Assembly (NCBI RefSeq): GCF_003201775.1
Contig: NZ_QJJZ01000008.1
Coordinates: 39,365 to 103,364, forward strand
DNA: 64,000 nt
Reading direction: 5' to 3'
From: Arenibacter sp. ARW7G5Y1
GTDB taxonomy: Bacteria; Bacteroidota; Bacteroidia; Flavobacteriales; Flavobacteriaceae
The position numbers and the translations under genes are program-made. The notes beneath the pieces are model-generated. The model was not told the origin of the DNA and did no database searches. It saw only the letters and a list, made by a program, of their open reading frames with translations. The first letter of the stretch is position 1, and each line of letters starts with the position of its first letter. Positions 44,892-53,450 of this stretch are shown one piece after another.

Positions 44892-45900
44892 CGGATTCCG
44901 TATAGCATTATTTTTTTTAATACTGTTGGGGGCAGGGTGTGGGAGCAGTGAGACTAAATGGGTAAAGAATGTGAGTTCTGGCTCCGCTCTTGGAACTTCC
45001 TACAACATCACTTATTTGTCCAAGTCGGAATTGAATTTTGAACGGGAAATAGATTCCCTTTTTCAAGTTTTAAATCAGTCGATGTCCACTTACATACCCA
45101 CTTCCGACATCTCAAGAATAAATGCAGGGGATTCCACCATTGTTGTGGATGCAATGTTCAGGGAGGTCTTTGAGCTTTCTGCCAAAGTATTTGAAGCCAC
45201 GGATGGTTATTTTGATCCAACTGTTGGGGTTTTGGTGAACGCCTGGGGCTTTGGCCCAGGTGCGGAGTTGAAAATGGACAGTACTAAGGTAGATAGCCTT
45301 TTGGATTACGTGGGTTTCAACAAAGTATCCATTAATTTGGACCGTAGGATCAAAAAAGCGGACCCTGCCATCTATTTCGATTTTAACGCCATAGCCAAAG
45401 GTTATGCGGTAGATCGTCTGGCAGTTTTGTTAAGGAATAAAGGTATTGCCCATTTTTTGGTCGAAGTTGGGGGCGAGTTGGTGGCTCAAGGGGAGAACAG
45501 GATCAAGGGAAAAAGATGGGTAGTGGCCATTGATGATCCCATGATGGAGGAAAGCAGGACCTATAAAAGAACCTTGTATATGAAAGACATTGCCATGGCG
45601 TCCTCTGGAAATTATAGAAAATTCAAAATTGATCCAGAAACCGGTGCCAAGTATGTCCATACCATCGATCCCAAAACTGGTTATACCAAGAATTCAAATA
45701 TCCTGGCAGCAAGTGTAATGGCAAATGATTGTGCCACTGCCGATGCCTTTGCCACTTCTTTTATGGCCATGGATTTGGAGAAAACAAAAACAATATTGGC
45801 ACAACATAAAGAATTGGAAGGCTATATTATCTATTTGGACCCAGAGGGAAAGGTCTTGGAATATATGACCAACGGTTTTAAGGAGAATATCTTGGAGTAG
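44872..45900 (+). CDS. apbE: FAD:protein FMN transferase (ApbE), lipoprotein
   Basis: The start is ATG 44872 (or the adjoining ATG 44869), because a lipoprotein signal with Cys23 (LLGAGCGSS) begins there; a longer frame from 44764 overlaps the previous gene entirely. The 342-residue product has ApbE motifs: LGTSYNITY, the MSTYIPTSDISRIN segment, FDPTVGVLVNAWGFGP, DFNAIAKGYAVDRLA and a C-terminal YVHTIDPKTGY with ADAFATSFMAM. ApbE uses Mg2+ and FAD to attach FMN to Thr of target proteins in the periplasm. Its targets here are surely NqrB Thr223 and NqrC. It ends exactly where the convergent methyltransferase stop begins. Confidence 0.95.
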   Translation: MDLSKYNGFRIALFFLILLGAGCGSSETKWVKNVSSGSALGTSYNITYLSKSELNFEREIDSLFQVLNQSMSTYIPTSDISRINAGDSTIVVDAMFREVFELSAKVFEATDGYFDPTVGVLVNAWGFGPGAELKMDSTKVDSLLDYVGFNKVSINLDRRIKKADPAIYFDFNAIAKGYAVDRLAVLLRNKGIAHFLVEVGGELVAQGENRIKGKRWVVAIDDPMMEESRTYKRTLYMKDIAMASSGNYRKFKIDPETGAKYVHTIDPKTGYTKNSNILAASVMANDCATADAFATSFMAMDLEKTKTILAQHKELEGYIIYLDPEGKVLEYMTNGFKENILE

Positions 45901-46665
45901 TTATTTGGCAACCAAGGGGATAATCTCACCTTTGGCCAATCTAAAATGGTCCACTTCGGCATCGGATAGCTTTTTGGTGTAATCAACTTCCACTACCTTA
46001 AAGCCTACAGATCTAAGCTTTGCAAAGTAATCCCTTCCGTAAATTCGGACATGGTCGTACTGGCCGAATATTTTGGCCCTTTCCTTTTTGTCCGTTATAC
46101 TATTATCCTCATAGGTAACGGCCCTATTCAAGTCTTGTGGGATTTGAAAAATGCCCCATCCTCCAGGTTTTAGTACCCTGTACATTTCTTTCATTGCTTG
46201 GGTGTCATCGGGAATATGTTCCAGCACATGGTTGCAAAATATGACGTCAAAGGAATTTTCGGGGAAGGGAAGATTGCATATATCCGCTTTTACATCGGCC
46301 AGGGGCGAATTTAGATCGGTGGTGGTGTAGGATATGTTCTTTAGGTTTCTGAACCTTTTGTAAAAGGCTTGTTCGGGAGCAAAGTGCAAGACCTTAAGGT
46401 GGTCCGTAAAAAAATTGGTCTCATTTTTCAAATAGAGCCACAATAAGCGATGCCGTTCCAAAGATAGGGTAGAGGGCGATAATACATTTTCCCTGGGATG
46501 TTCATAACCATAGGGGAGAAAGCTTTTGAATTTTTTTCCATCAATGGGGTCGGTATATCGATCGCCCCGCATGCCAAGGGCCATAATGGGACGCACCCAA
46601 TAGCTTAATTTAATAAGAATGGGCCGGGGGATGGTATTTAAGATGTATTTAAATAATTTTTTCAA
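45901..46665 (-). CDS. Class I SAM-dependent methyltransferase
   Basis: A 254-residue protein with a Rossmann-type methyltransferase core: motif I region VLHFAPEQAFYKRF (a variant lacking the usual GxGxG), acidic DLNSPLADVKADICNLPF, motif IV FDVIFCNHVLEHIPDD and LKPGGWGIFQIP. The N-terminal part is long and basic (about 60 residues). This group (Methyltransf_11-like) modifies unknown small molecules, often sugars or quinones. The stop is directly adjacent to the apbE stop with no spacer. Function remains general. Confidence 0.85.
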   Translation of the reverse strand: MKKLFKYILNTIPRPILIKLSYWVRPIMALGMRGDRYTDPIDGKKFKSFLPYGYEHPRENVLSPSTLSLERHRLLWLYLKNETNFFTDHLKVLHFAPEQAFYKRFRNLKNISYTTTDLNSPLADVKADICNLPFPENSFDVIFCNHVLEHIPDDTQAMKEMYRVLKPGGWGIFQIPQDLNRAVTYEDNSITDKKERAKIFGQYDHVRIYGRDYFAKLRSVGFKVVEVDYTKKLSDAEVDHFRLAKGEIIPLVAK

Positions 46666-46825
46666 AGTGCTTTACTGGATTTACCATAGAAATAAAGGAA
46701 ATTCACCAAAATTTATCAAGAGGTAATTTTTAATGGCTTTATACACCCATGGCACTCTTTGACCTAGAAAGATATGTGGTACTGTAGTCCTTTACTTGTT
46801 ACAGCCTGAAGAAGCCCCTATAGTG

Positions 46826-47644
46826 TTAAAGCACCAATGCCTTTTGGCGGAACTCCGCTTCCTCATCACTTTGTATCCCCAAGGCCTCATAGATATAGGC
46901 AAAGGTGGATAATATCTCTGGTTTTCCATCAATGATGGCTACATCATGCTCAAAATGTGCGCTTGGTTTATTATCGGCCGTTAGAATGGTCCAACCGTCC
47001 TTTAGTTGTTTTATTCTTCTAGTGCCCAAATTAATCATGGGCTCTATGGCCACTACCATGCCTTCCACAAATTTCTTGCCCCTTCCCCGTTTGCCATAGT
47101 TGGGCATTTCGGGATCTTCGTGCATTTCCCTGCCCAATCCGTGACCGACCAGTTCCCTAACAACGCCATAACCCTGGCTTTCTGTATATTGTTGAATGGC
47201 GTAACCTACATCGCCTACTCGATTTCCAACCTTAAATTCACGAATTCCTGCGTAAAGGGATTCTTTGGTGACCTGTAATAATTTTTTTGTTTCGGCCTCA
47301 ACTTCCCCAACCTCAAAGGTGTAGGCATGATCGCCGTAGAATCCGTTTTTAAGGACTCCACAATCTATAGAGATAATATCGCCTTCAACAAGAGGGGTGT
47401 TGTTGGGAATTCCGTGAACTACCTGGGCATTGGGACTCATGCACAGGGAGTTGGGAAAATCGTACAATCCCAAAAAACCTGGGACACCTCCGTGATCCCT
47501 TATAAAAGCTTCCGCCAAACTGTCCAGCTGTAAGGTGGTTACACCCGGCTTTACCTCACTGGCCAACATTCCCAAGGTCTTGCTTACGATCAATGCACTT
47601 TCGCGCATTAATTCGATCTCTTCTAGAGTCTTGATCTTTATCAT
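46826..47644 (-). CDS. map: Type I methionine aminopeptidase
   Basis: Start at ATG 47644; an upstream TTG at 47653 is less likely. The 272-residue enzyme has all five metal ligands in the right order: Asp94 (SIDCG), Asp105 (GDHAYTF), His168 (GHGLG), Glu201 (AIEPM) and a later Glu in the C-terminal HFEHDVAI region, plus His78 (VVHGIP) at the active site. It removes the start Met from nascent proteins in the cytoplasm and is essential. A perfect TAnnTTTG lies only 7 bp upstream of the ATG. Confidence 0.96.
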   Translation of the reverse strand: MIKIKTLEEIELMRESALIVSKTLGMLASEVKPGVTTLQLDSLAEAFIRDHGGVPGFLGLYDFPNSLCMSPNAQVVHGIPNNTPLVEGDIISIDCGVLKNGFYGDHAYTFEVGEVEAETKKLLQVTKESLYAGIREFKVGNRVGDVGYAIQQYTESQGYGVVRELVGHGLGREMHEDPEMPNYGKRGRGKKFVEGMVVAIEPMINLGTRRIKQLKDGWTILTADNKPSAHFEHDVAIIDGKPEILSTFAYIYEALGIQSDEEAEFRQKALVL

Positions 47645-47650
47645 AGATTG

Positions 47651-47704
47651 CAAATGTAAAACAATACTTTTAAAAATTCACCTTTGGGGGTACTGGCAAA
47701 TGTA
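47651..47704 (-). promoter_or_regulatory. Two identical candidate -7 elements upstream of map
   Basis: TACATTTG, a perfect TAnnTTTG on the minus strand, occurs at 47658-47651 and again at 47704-47697, 46 bp apart. The nearer copy would give an almost leaderless message; the farther copy gives a leader of about 45 nt and is the more conventional choice. Confidence 0.35.
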
Positions 47705-47722
47705 TTGAAATTTCAAAAATTA

Positions 47723-49240
47723 TTATACCAAGGGTTTTCTTGTCATTAAGGCCGGTTGTGGAACCCCCATCAGCTTAAGGATGGTTGGTGCAATATCACC
47801 TAAAACCCCATCTTTTATAGTCTTTAATTCCTTGTCCACCAAAATTAAGGGAACTGGATTGGTGGTGTGTGCCGTATTGGGGCTACCGTCCGGATTTACC
47901 ATGGTCTCGCAATTTCCATGATCCGCAATGACCAAGGTGGTATAACCGTTTGCCAAGGCTGCCGTTATTACCGATTCCGCACAGCTATCCACGGTTTCAC
48001 AGGCCTTAATGGCGGCTTGCATATCTCCGGTATGGCCTACCATATCGGGGTTGGCAAAATTGAGACAAACAAAATCCACCTCGCCTTTGTTCAATTCCGG
48101 AATGATGGCATCCCTTATCTCGTAGGCGCTCATCTCTGGCTTTAAATCATAGGTAGCTACCTTGGGTGACGGACATAAAATTCGTTGTTCCCCTTCAAAA
48201 GGAATTTCCCTGCCACCATTAAAAAAGAAGGTTACATGGGGATACTTTTCGGTCTCCGCAATCCTAATCTGTTTTTTGTGGGCTTTGGCCAAGGTTTCCC
48301 CTAAAGTTTCACTAATATTATCCTTGTCATATATTACTTTCACTCCCTTATAGGAATCATCGTAATTGGTCATGGTTACATAGTATAGATCCAGTTTGTG
48401 CATGTTTAGTTCGTGCATGTCCTCTTGACTAAGCACTTGGGTAAGTTCCCTGCCACGGTCTGTCCTAAAATTGAAAAAGATAACTACATCACCATTTTTA
48501 ATTGTGGATAAAGGGGATCCTTCATCATCAGTGACCAATAAAGGTTTTAGGAACTCATCCGTAATACCGGATTCATAACTGGCCAATATGGATTCTTCAA
48601 TATTTTTTGTTTTTTGGCCCTCACCATTCACCAATAGGTCGTAGGCCAATTTTACCCGTTCCCATCTTTTATCCCTGTCCATGGCATAATAGCGGCCAAT
48701 AACACTGGCCAACTTGGCATTCTTATCGGAGCAATATTTGTTTAATGCTTCCACATACCCTATCCCACTTTTGGGGTCTACGTCCCTGCCATCACTAAAG
48801 GCGTGGATAAATGTGTTCTTAAGGCCGTAACTTTCGCTGGCATCAATAAGCCCCCTGAGGTGTGAGGTGTGGCTATGTACGCCCCCGTCACTCAACAATC
48901 CTAGGAAATGGACCGGTTTATCATTGTTTTTGGCATAAAGTAGTGCATCTTTTAGCACCTGCTCATCCTTTAAGGTATCCTGATCGATAGCCAAGTTTAT
49001 CTTTGCCAGATCTTGGTATACAATTCGGCCGGCACCCAGGTTCATATGGCCTACCTCACTGTTGCCCATTTGTCCTTCCGGCAATCCTACATTCATTCCG
49101 TCGGTCAAGAGATTGGAATTGGCGTATTTGGTATAAAGGGAGTCTATAAAGGGGGTGTTGGCATTGTCTATAGCGGAGACTTTAGGGTCTGGGGATTTAC
49201 CCCATCCATCCAAAATCATTAAAATTACTTTTTTATTCAT
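47723..49240 (-). CDS. gpmI: 2,3-bisphosphoglycerate-independent phosphoglycerate mutase
   Basis: The 505-residue product is a full-length iPGM. Metal-binding Asp in ILDGWG (10-14) and the phospho-Ser61 in GNSEVGHMNLG are visible at the N-terminus. The substrate-binding domain contains HFLGLLSDGGVHSH and FSDGRDVDP, and the C-terminal metal site holds ANPDMVGHTGD and VIADHGNCE. It interconverts 3- and 2-phosphoglycerate in glycolysis and gluconeogenesis, in the cytoplasm. A perfect -7 element 20 bp before the ATG is listed separately. Confidence 0.97.
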   Translation of the reverse strand: MNKKVILMILDGWGKSPDPKVSAIDNANTPFIDSLYTKYANSNLLTDGMNVGLPEGQMGNSEVGHMNLGAGRIVYQDLAKINLAIDQDTLKDEQVLKDALLYAKNNDKPVHFLGLLSDGGVHSHTSHLRGLIDASESYGLKNTFIHAFSDGRDVDPKSGIGYVEALNKYCSDKNAKLASVIGRYYAMDRDKRWERVKLAYDLLVNGEGQKTKNIEESILASYESGITDEFLKPLLVTDDEGSPLSTIKNGDVVIFFNFRTDRGRELTQVLSQEDMHELNMHKLDLYYVTMTNYDDSYKGVKVIYDKDNISETLGETLAKAHKKQIRIAETEKYPHVTFFFNGGREIPFEGEQRILCPSPKVATYDLKPEMSAYEIRDAIIPELNKGEVDFVCLNFANPDMVGHTGDMQAAIKACETVDSCAESVITAALANGYTTLVIADHGNCETMVNPDGSPNTAHTTNPVPLILVDKELKTIKDGVLGDIAPTILKLMGVPQPALMTRKPLV

Positions 49241-49260
49241 GATTTGTTTATTGGTGATGT

Positions 49261-49268
49261 CAAAAATA
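49261..49268 (-). promoter_or_regulatory. Candidate -7 element of gpmI
   Basis: Minus-strand TATTTTTG matches TAnnTTTG and lies 20 bp upstream of the gpmI ATG, a normal spacing. No clear -33 TTG was found. Confidence 0.4.
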
Positions 49269-49466
49269 TAACTATTGTATTTGGATTGCTAGAATTTGGG
49301 ACAGCTTTTTTGAAAATTTTAGGCCCCTTGAAGATTATTTTTTAAGTGATGGGTCAAAAGAAGGCTTTTTGTTAAAATTTTGTTATTTAACCCAAAAAAG
49401 TGAAACAAATTTAACCAAATGGAGTCTGTTATGGTAATCAATAACAACTTATTAATCTTATTCATC

Positions 49467-49865
49467 ATGAGAAAAACAGTCTTAACAGTCACCATGGCAT
49501 TATTGTTTATGGTTGCGGGCGTTCGCGCTGAAAGTAGTAACAGTATCTATGCTATTAATGAAACGGCTTTATTTGGCAACCCGGGTGATCTAAGCTCTTT
49601 CTGCAAGGCTATCATTAAGGGGGATTTGGAAACCGTAAAGCGACTAATTGAGTTAGGTGAGGATGTTAACCAAAAATCTTTGGGAAAAACACCTGCCATC
49701 TTTGCCGCACGTTACAATAAGGTTGAGATTTTGGAACTCCTTATTGCCAATGGAGCCGATCTTAAAATTAAGTGCGATAATGGTTACAACGCAAAAAAAC
49801 ACGCAGAACTGTCCAATGCCACCGAGGCCCTGGAAGTAATCAATGCCAGCCTACAGAAGAAATAG
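49467..49865 (+). CDS. Secreted ankyrin-repeat protein
   Basis: Start at ATG 49467, which begins a signal peptide (RKTVLTVTMALLFMVAGVRA); an upstream in-frame ATG at 49419 adds non-signal residues. The 132-residue protein has about two ankyrin repeats (about residues 45-115): FCKAIIKGDLETVKRLIELGEDVN and TPAIFAARYNKVEILELLIANGADL. Such short exported ankyrin proteins are common in flavobacteria; the partner is unknown. A bidirectional terminator follows immediately. Confidence 0.85.
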   Translation: MRKTVLTVTMALLFMVAGVRAESSNSIYAINETALFGNPGDLSSFCKAIIKGDLETVKRLIELGEDVNQKSLGKTPAIFAARYNKVEILELLIANGADLKIKCDNGYNAKKHAELSNATEALEVINASLQKK

Positions 49866-49884
49866 TTGTAGTGCATGCATTTAA

Positions 49885-49919
49885 AAAAAACCTATCGAAA
49901 ATAATCGATAGGTTTTTTT
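49885..49919. terminator. Bidirectional terminator between the ankyrin gene and the 55-residue gene
   Basis: The stem CCTATCGA (49891-49898) / TCGATAGG (49905-49912) is flanked by A6 on the left and T7 on the right, so it works as an intrinsic terminator on both strands for the two convergent genes. Confidence 0.8.
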
Positions 49920-49971
49920 ATTGCTTCAATTTGCTTTATAGTGTTCAGGTAAAAGAGCAAATCTTGATGAT

Positions 49972-50139
49972 CTAGAATTCAAATCCGGTAAAGGCTCTAA
50001 ATGCAAATGCATAGAGTGCCATGGATAACATTGCCACACAGAAAACGGAGTAGATCTTTAAAAATACTACTACAAATTCTGGTTTACAATTTTCGAATGC
50101 CGCTAAATAAATGTTCTTAAAATGTAATAAAGTTCCCAT
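49972..50139 (-). CDS. 55-residue membrane protein, possibly DUF6747-like
   Basis: A short frame from ATG 50139 to TAG 49972. The product has an amphipathic N-terminus (LLHFKNIYLAAFENCKPEF, about residues 4-22) and one long hydrophobic helix (about 23-47), ending in FTGFEF. The Phe-rich pattern resembles a small protein family found widely in Flavobacteriaceae (I think DUF6747), but I cannot confirm it. The convergent terminator exactly at its 3' side supports a real transcript. Function unknown. Confidence 0.6.
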   Translation of the reverse strand: MGTLLHFKNIYLAAFENCKPEFVVVFLKIYSVFCVAMLSMALYAFAFRAFTGFEF

Positions 50140-50264
50140 ATAGTCTCATTTAGATGATTGTAAATCAAAGCTATAAGGGGTAAAGTTTTCTAGGTGATAA
50201 GATTTGGATCTGGTGCAATATACTAATAATCGACTTAAATACTAATCTTGGTAAGGGAAATTGG

Positions 50265-51032
50265 TTATTGTTGCCCTTTAATTCGCTCAATGGCTTCTTT
50301 TATCCGTTCAATTCTATTATCGGGGTCCGGATGTGTACTCTGAAACTCGGGGACTCTATTGGGTCCACCGGCAGCTTTTAGTATTTCCATTACCTTGATC
50401 ATTTCATAGGGGTCGTAACCGGATTGTATCATAAAGAGCACCCCTAGCTCATCGCTTTCCAATTCATCGTCCCTGCCGTTGGTCAAGAGGGTGTTTTGGC
50501 CAATGCTATTGACAATTCCACCAGCATCGGCACCTACCGATGCTCCCATGCTTATGGTCTGCCAAAAGTTGCTATCCGCAATTCTTTCTGCAGAGTGCCT
50601 ACCAATTACATGCCCAATCTCATGTCCCAATACTCCGGCGAGTTGTGCTTCGTTCAATTGGGAGAAGAGGGCGTAGGTTACAAAAACAGGTCCACCGGGT
50701 AGGGCAAAGGCATTGATGGTCTGCTCATCTGCCAATAAATGAAAATCATATTTATATGGTGTTTCCCTGGCAATACTATTGTTTACCAGTTTATTTCCCA
50801 ACTGATCTACAAAAGACTGTAGTCGTTCATCAGGATATAGACCGCCATATTGTTGGGCCACCTCGGGAGCACTTTGCAGGCCAATGGCCACTTCTTGATC
50901 CGTACTCATGTTTATGTTCTGGACCCTACCGGTATAAGGGTTTTCCTCCCTGTTATTGCAGCGCTGTACAAAAGCGAAGGCCACGATTGCCAAGCCTATG
51001 AATATCCTAATTTTCCAACTACCTCTTCTCAT
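50265..51032 (-). CDS. M48-family zinc metalloprotease (BepA/LoiP-like)
   Basis: The 255-residue product has an N-terminal signal or anchor (about residues 8-22, with Cys25 as possible lipid site) and an M48 domain with HEIGH at 137-141 as zinc motif and a downstream third ligand in DELESDELG. The region FALPGGPVFVTYALF is typical of the family. Such enzymes act in the periplasm on misfolded outer-membrane proteins. It lies 42 bp from the M15 peptidase gene on the same strand, so they may be co-transcribed. Confidence 0.9.
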   Translation of the reverse strand: MRRGSWKIRIFIGLAIVAFAFVQRCNNREENPYTGRVQNINMSTDQEVAIGLQSAPEVAQQYGGLYPDERLQSFVDQLGNKLVNNSIARETPYKYDFHLLADEQTINAFALPGGPVFVTYALFSQLNEAQLAGVLGHEIGHVIGRHSAERIADSNFWQTISMGASVGADAGGIVNSIGQNTLLTNGRDDELESDELGVLFMIQSGYDPYEMIKVMEILKAAGGPNRVPEFQSTHPDPDNRIERIKEAIERIKGQQ

Positions 51033-51074
51033 CTGTGTTTTTTATGGTATAGTTATGAAATTACAAAAAACTAT

Positions 51075-51809
51075 TTAGAGAAGGTCTGGGTTAATGTCTA
51101 AAATATTGTTCTGAATATAGCCTTTAAGAAATCCTGAGGTGAAGTTTTCCTTTCCAATGATATCTTCCTCCAACAGCAGTTTAAAAATATTCTTTCGTCT
51201 AAAGGACTTTAGCATGGGGATGGAAATAGGAGCATAGCTATAATGCCATGGTTCGTATTTAAATCCCTTTCTTTTGGGGTTATCGGTATACACTAAATAG
51301 AAGCCATATTTGTTTGCATTGTCGTCCATCCATTTTTTTAAAAGCGCGAAGGGACCGCCTTCCTCAAATTTTTCGGGTACCAACACGTCCCCTGTGGTCT
51401 TTGGATAGCCGTCAATGATGTCTATGTCCGTTCCCCAATGATGTCTACTGGTGCCCGGGATGGTAGAATATTCTATAATTTTTTCAATGGCACCTAATTT
51501 GGTCATCCCTTTTTCCTCGGTATATTGTAAATATTTACGTTCCCAAATACCCTCCTGACGATAAAAATTACGATAACTGGATACAATTTTTAGATCCATA
51601 CCATCACTATAGGCTGCCCTTTTCATCTCTACAAAGGCGTCATGGGCTTCCTTTCTCAGGTTGATGTCCTTGCCGTATAGTTCAATATCCACTTTGCCCA
51701 TTAGTTCGTCTACGGAATAAATTGTTTCCTGGGATAGCGTGAGGCCTGGCAATAGTGAAAGCGCTATTCCGGTATAGCTACTTTTTTTAATAAAAGATCT
51801 TCTTTGCAT
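51075..51809 (-). CDS. M15B D-alanyl-D-alanine carboxypeptidase (VanY-like) with Tat-type signal
   Basis: A 244-residue protein. The N-terminus QRRSFIKKS followed by a hydrophobic stretch matches a twin-arginine export signal. The catalytic domain shows VSSYRNFYRQEGIW, SRHHWGTDID (His123 and Asp130 as zinc ligands) and EPWHYSY (catalytic Glu and third ligand His). Family members trim the D-Ala from peptidoglycan stem peptides in the periplasm. Export in a folded state by Tat is unusual for this family but visible here. Confidence 0.88.
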   Translation of the reverse strand: MQRRSFIKKSSYTGIALSLLPGLTLSQETIYSVDELMGKVDIELYGKDINLRKEAHDAFVEMKRAAYSDGMDLKIVSSYRNFYRQEGIWERKYLQYTEEKGMTKLGAIEKIIEYSTIPGTSRHHWGTDIDIIDGYPKTTGDVLVPEKFEEGGPFALLKKWMDDNANKYGFYLVYTDNPKRKGFKYEPWHYSYAPISIPMLKSFRRKNIFKLLLEEDIIGKENFTSGFLKGYIQNNILDINPDLL

Positions 51810-52089
51810 AGCGTAATAATTATTTAATTATAAGCACTCCAAATACCCCAAAAATTCTGCCACGTTTTACATTGAATGGATAATTTGCCATATAATTTGG
51901 GACCTATGGATAAAATTGAAATTATAAAGTTACTTAATTTCTGCAAGATTTGGTTCGGACCGGGGTGGAATTACGACAAAGGGTAAGGGGGTGTAAGGGT
52001 AGCAGGTTTCCTTGGACAAGTAATACTTTACTGTTGTTCTACCCTGATAAAAGGGGACAACAAATAGGCGTATGCAACGGTCCTTTAAA

Positions 52090-53268
52090 TTAATTCTCCG
52101 AATTTTGGGACAGGTACAAATAGCCCTGATGTTTTATTTTTAAATTGTTTAAGGTTATAATGTAAAAATATACCCCCGAGGATAGTCCTGTATCGCCATT
52201 GACCAACATATTTCGGTTGGAAATCCCTTCAAATTCGTTGTTATAGTTTTCTTTGTAATAAACCAAAACACCATATCTATTAAAGATTTGTAGTAGATTG
52301 TTGGGAGATTCCTCTATGCCGTCAATTACCAGGTAATCGTTGGTGCCATCCCCATTGGGTGTTAAAAAATAATTGCCCAATTCTATGGTGGTAAGGCTTT
52401 CATTTAGATCAAGGGCCCCACCAATTGTAATTATTTCGTAATCATTGGGAACAAAGGTATCCGAACTTAACGATCCAAAGGAAGACTCCCCTTGCAAGTC
52501 CGAATTTCCCAGGTTCATCCATTTCTGTTCACTTTTACTCCAGCCTACCACTATAAGGTCACTAATATACTCTCCAAGATTACTTATATTGCTCCTGTTA
52601 TCCCAGCTCAAAGTAACTGTGCTAGGGGTGTCTCCTTCCAAGCGCCAAAATTCCTCCTTGCTAACTACAGCTACATTAAAATCCCTAATGCCCGGATCAA
52701 AATTTTCATTGAAACTGGATAGTTTATCCTGCCCTACATAGAAATAAGCGCATTTGGCCAAGGCATTAACGCTTTCCGAAGTTATGGTCAAGGGACGAAC
52801 ACGGCCTTCATCGCCAACGGGAAAAGTAAAACTGTCCTTATTGGCAATAGCTCCATAACCGTCAATTTTGGTAGTGTTTCCCTCTCCTACATAAAACGAA
52901 TCATCGGAAAAGTTTAAGTATACGTTGGAGCGGTCCCTAGGTGTAAATACGTCTCCGTCTATAAAGTTGAAATTATTAAGTATCCCAACGCTTGTTTCAA
53001 GATAAAGTCCGTCATTCACCGCCACCTCGGAATCATAAAAAACAGGGGTAAAGCCTCCCGAGATGGTCAAGGGGTCCTTATCGCTATAAAAGCCCACCAA
53101 CCCTAAATTTTCATCAAAGGTGCCATCGTTTATGACGTCCATATGGAAACCTACCTTGGCGGTTTCATGGATTTGAATATTGCCATAGTTATGTACTGCA
53201 TCCTGTGCATTACCTAACAATACACCTATGAATATCATTGTAATAAATATGTTTTTAATACAGTTCAT
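52090..53268 (-). CDS. Secreted protein with T9SS type-B (gliding-motility-associated) C-terminal sorting domain
   Basis: The 392-residue protein has a signal peptide (cut near GNAQ) and a beta-rich body. The last 95 or so residues are the type-B T9SS C-terminal domain: FLTPNGDGTNDYLVIDG, LQIFNRYGVLVYYKENYNNEF and LSSGVYFYIITL...HQGYLYL are all standard. The body contains text such as GYGAIANKDSFTFPVGDEGRVRPLTI, found in flavobacterial surface proteins. It should pass the outer membrane by T9SS and attach to, or be released from, the surface. It lies 182 bp downstream of the fibre cluster and may be its anchoring or accessory protein. Confidence 0.85.
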   Translation of the reverse strand: MNCIKNIFITMIFIGVLLGNAQDAVHNYGNIQIHETAKVGFHMDVINDGTFDENLGLVGFYSDKDPLTISGGFTPVFYDSEVAVNDGLYLETSVGILNNFNFIDGDVFTPRDRSNVYLNFSDDSFYVGEGNTTKIDGYGAIANKDSFTFPVGDEGRVRPLTITSESVNALAKCAYFYVGQDKLSSFNENFDPGIRDFNVAVVSKEEFWRLEGDTPSTVTLSWDNRSNISNLGEYISDLIVVGWSKSEQKWMNLGNSDLQGESSFGSLSSDTFVPNDYEIITIGGALDLNESLTTIELGNYFLTPNGDGTNDYLVIDGIEESPNNLLQIFNRYGVLVYYKENYNNEFEGISNRNMLVNGDTGLSSGVYFYIITLNNLKIKHQGYLYLSQNSEN

Positions 53269-53450
53269 AAGGTTTTGGAAATATGGGTGACTTTAGCATT
53301 GTTTGTTGTGTTTATCCAATTATTTGCTTTTAACTCTTACCTGGCAGGCCATTTTTTCATGATATATCATTTTTGAGCTGCCTAAAGCTTATAAAACTGG
53401 GTATTTCCTGATTAACTTCACTGGGTACATGTTCAATATTTTTTAGTTCG

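Noticed and set aside
51876..51986. 36-codon plus-strand frame between the M15 peptidase and the T9SS cargo gene
   Set aside because: No recognisable features, no promoter match, and it lies between minus-strand genes; most likely chance.
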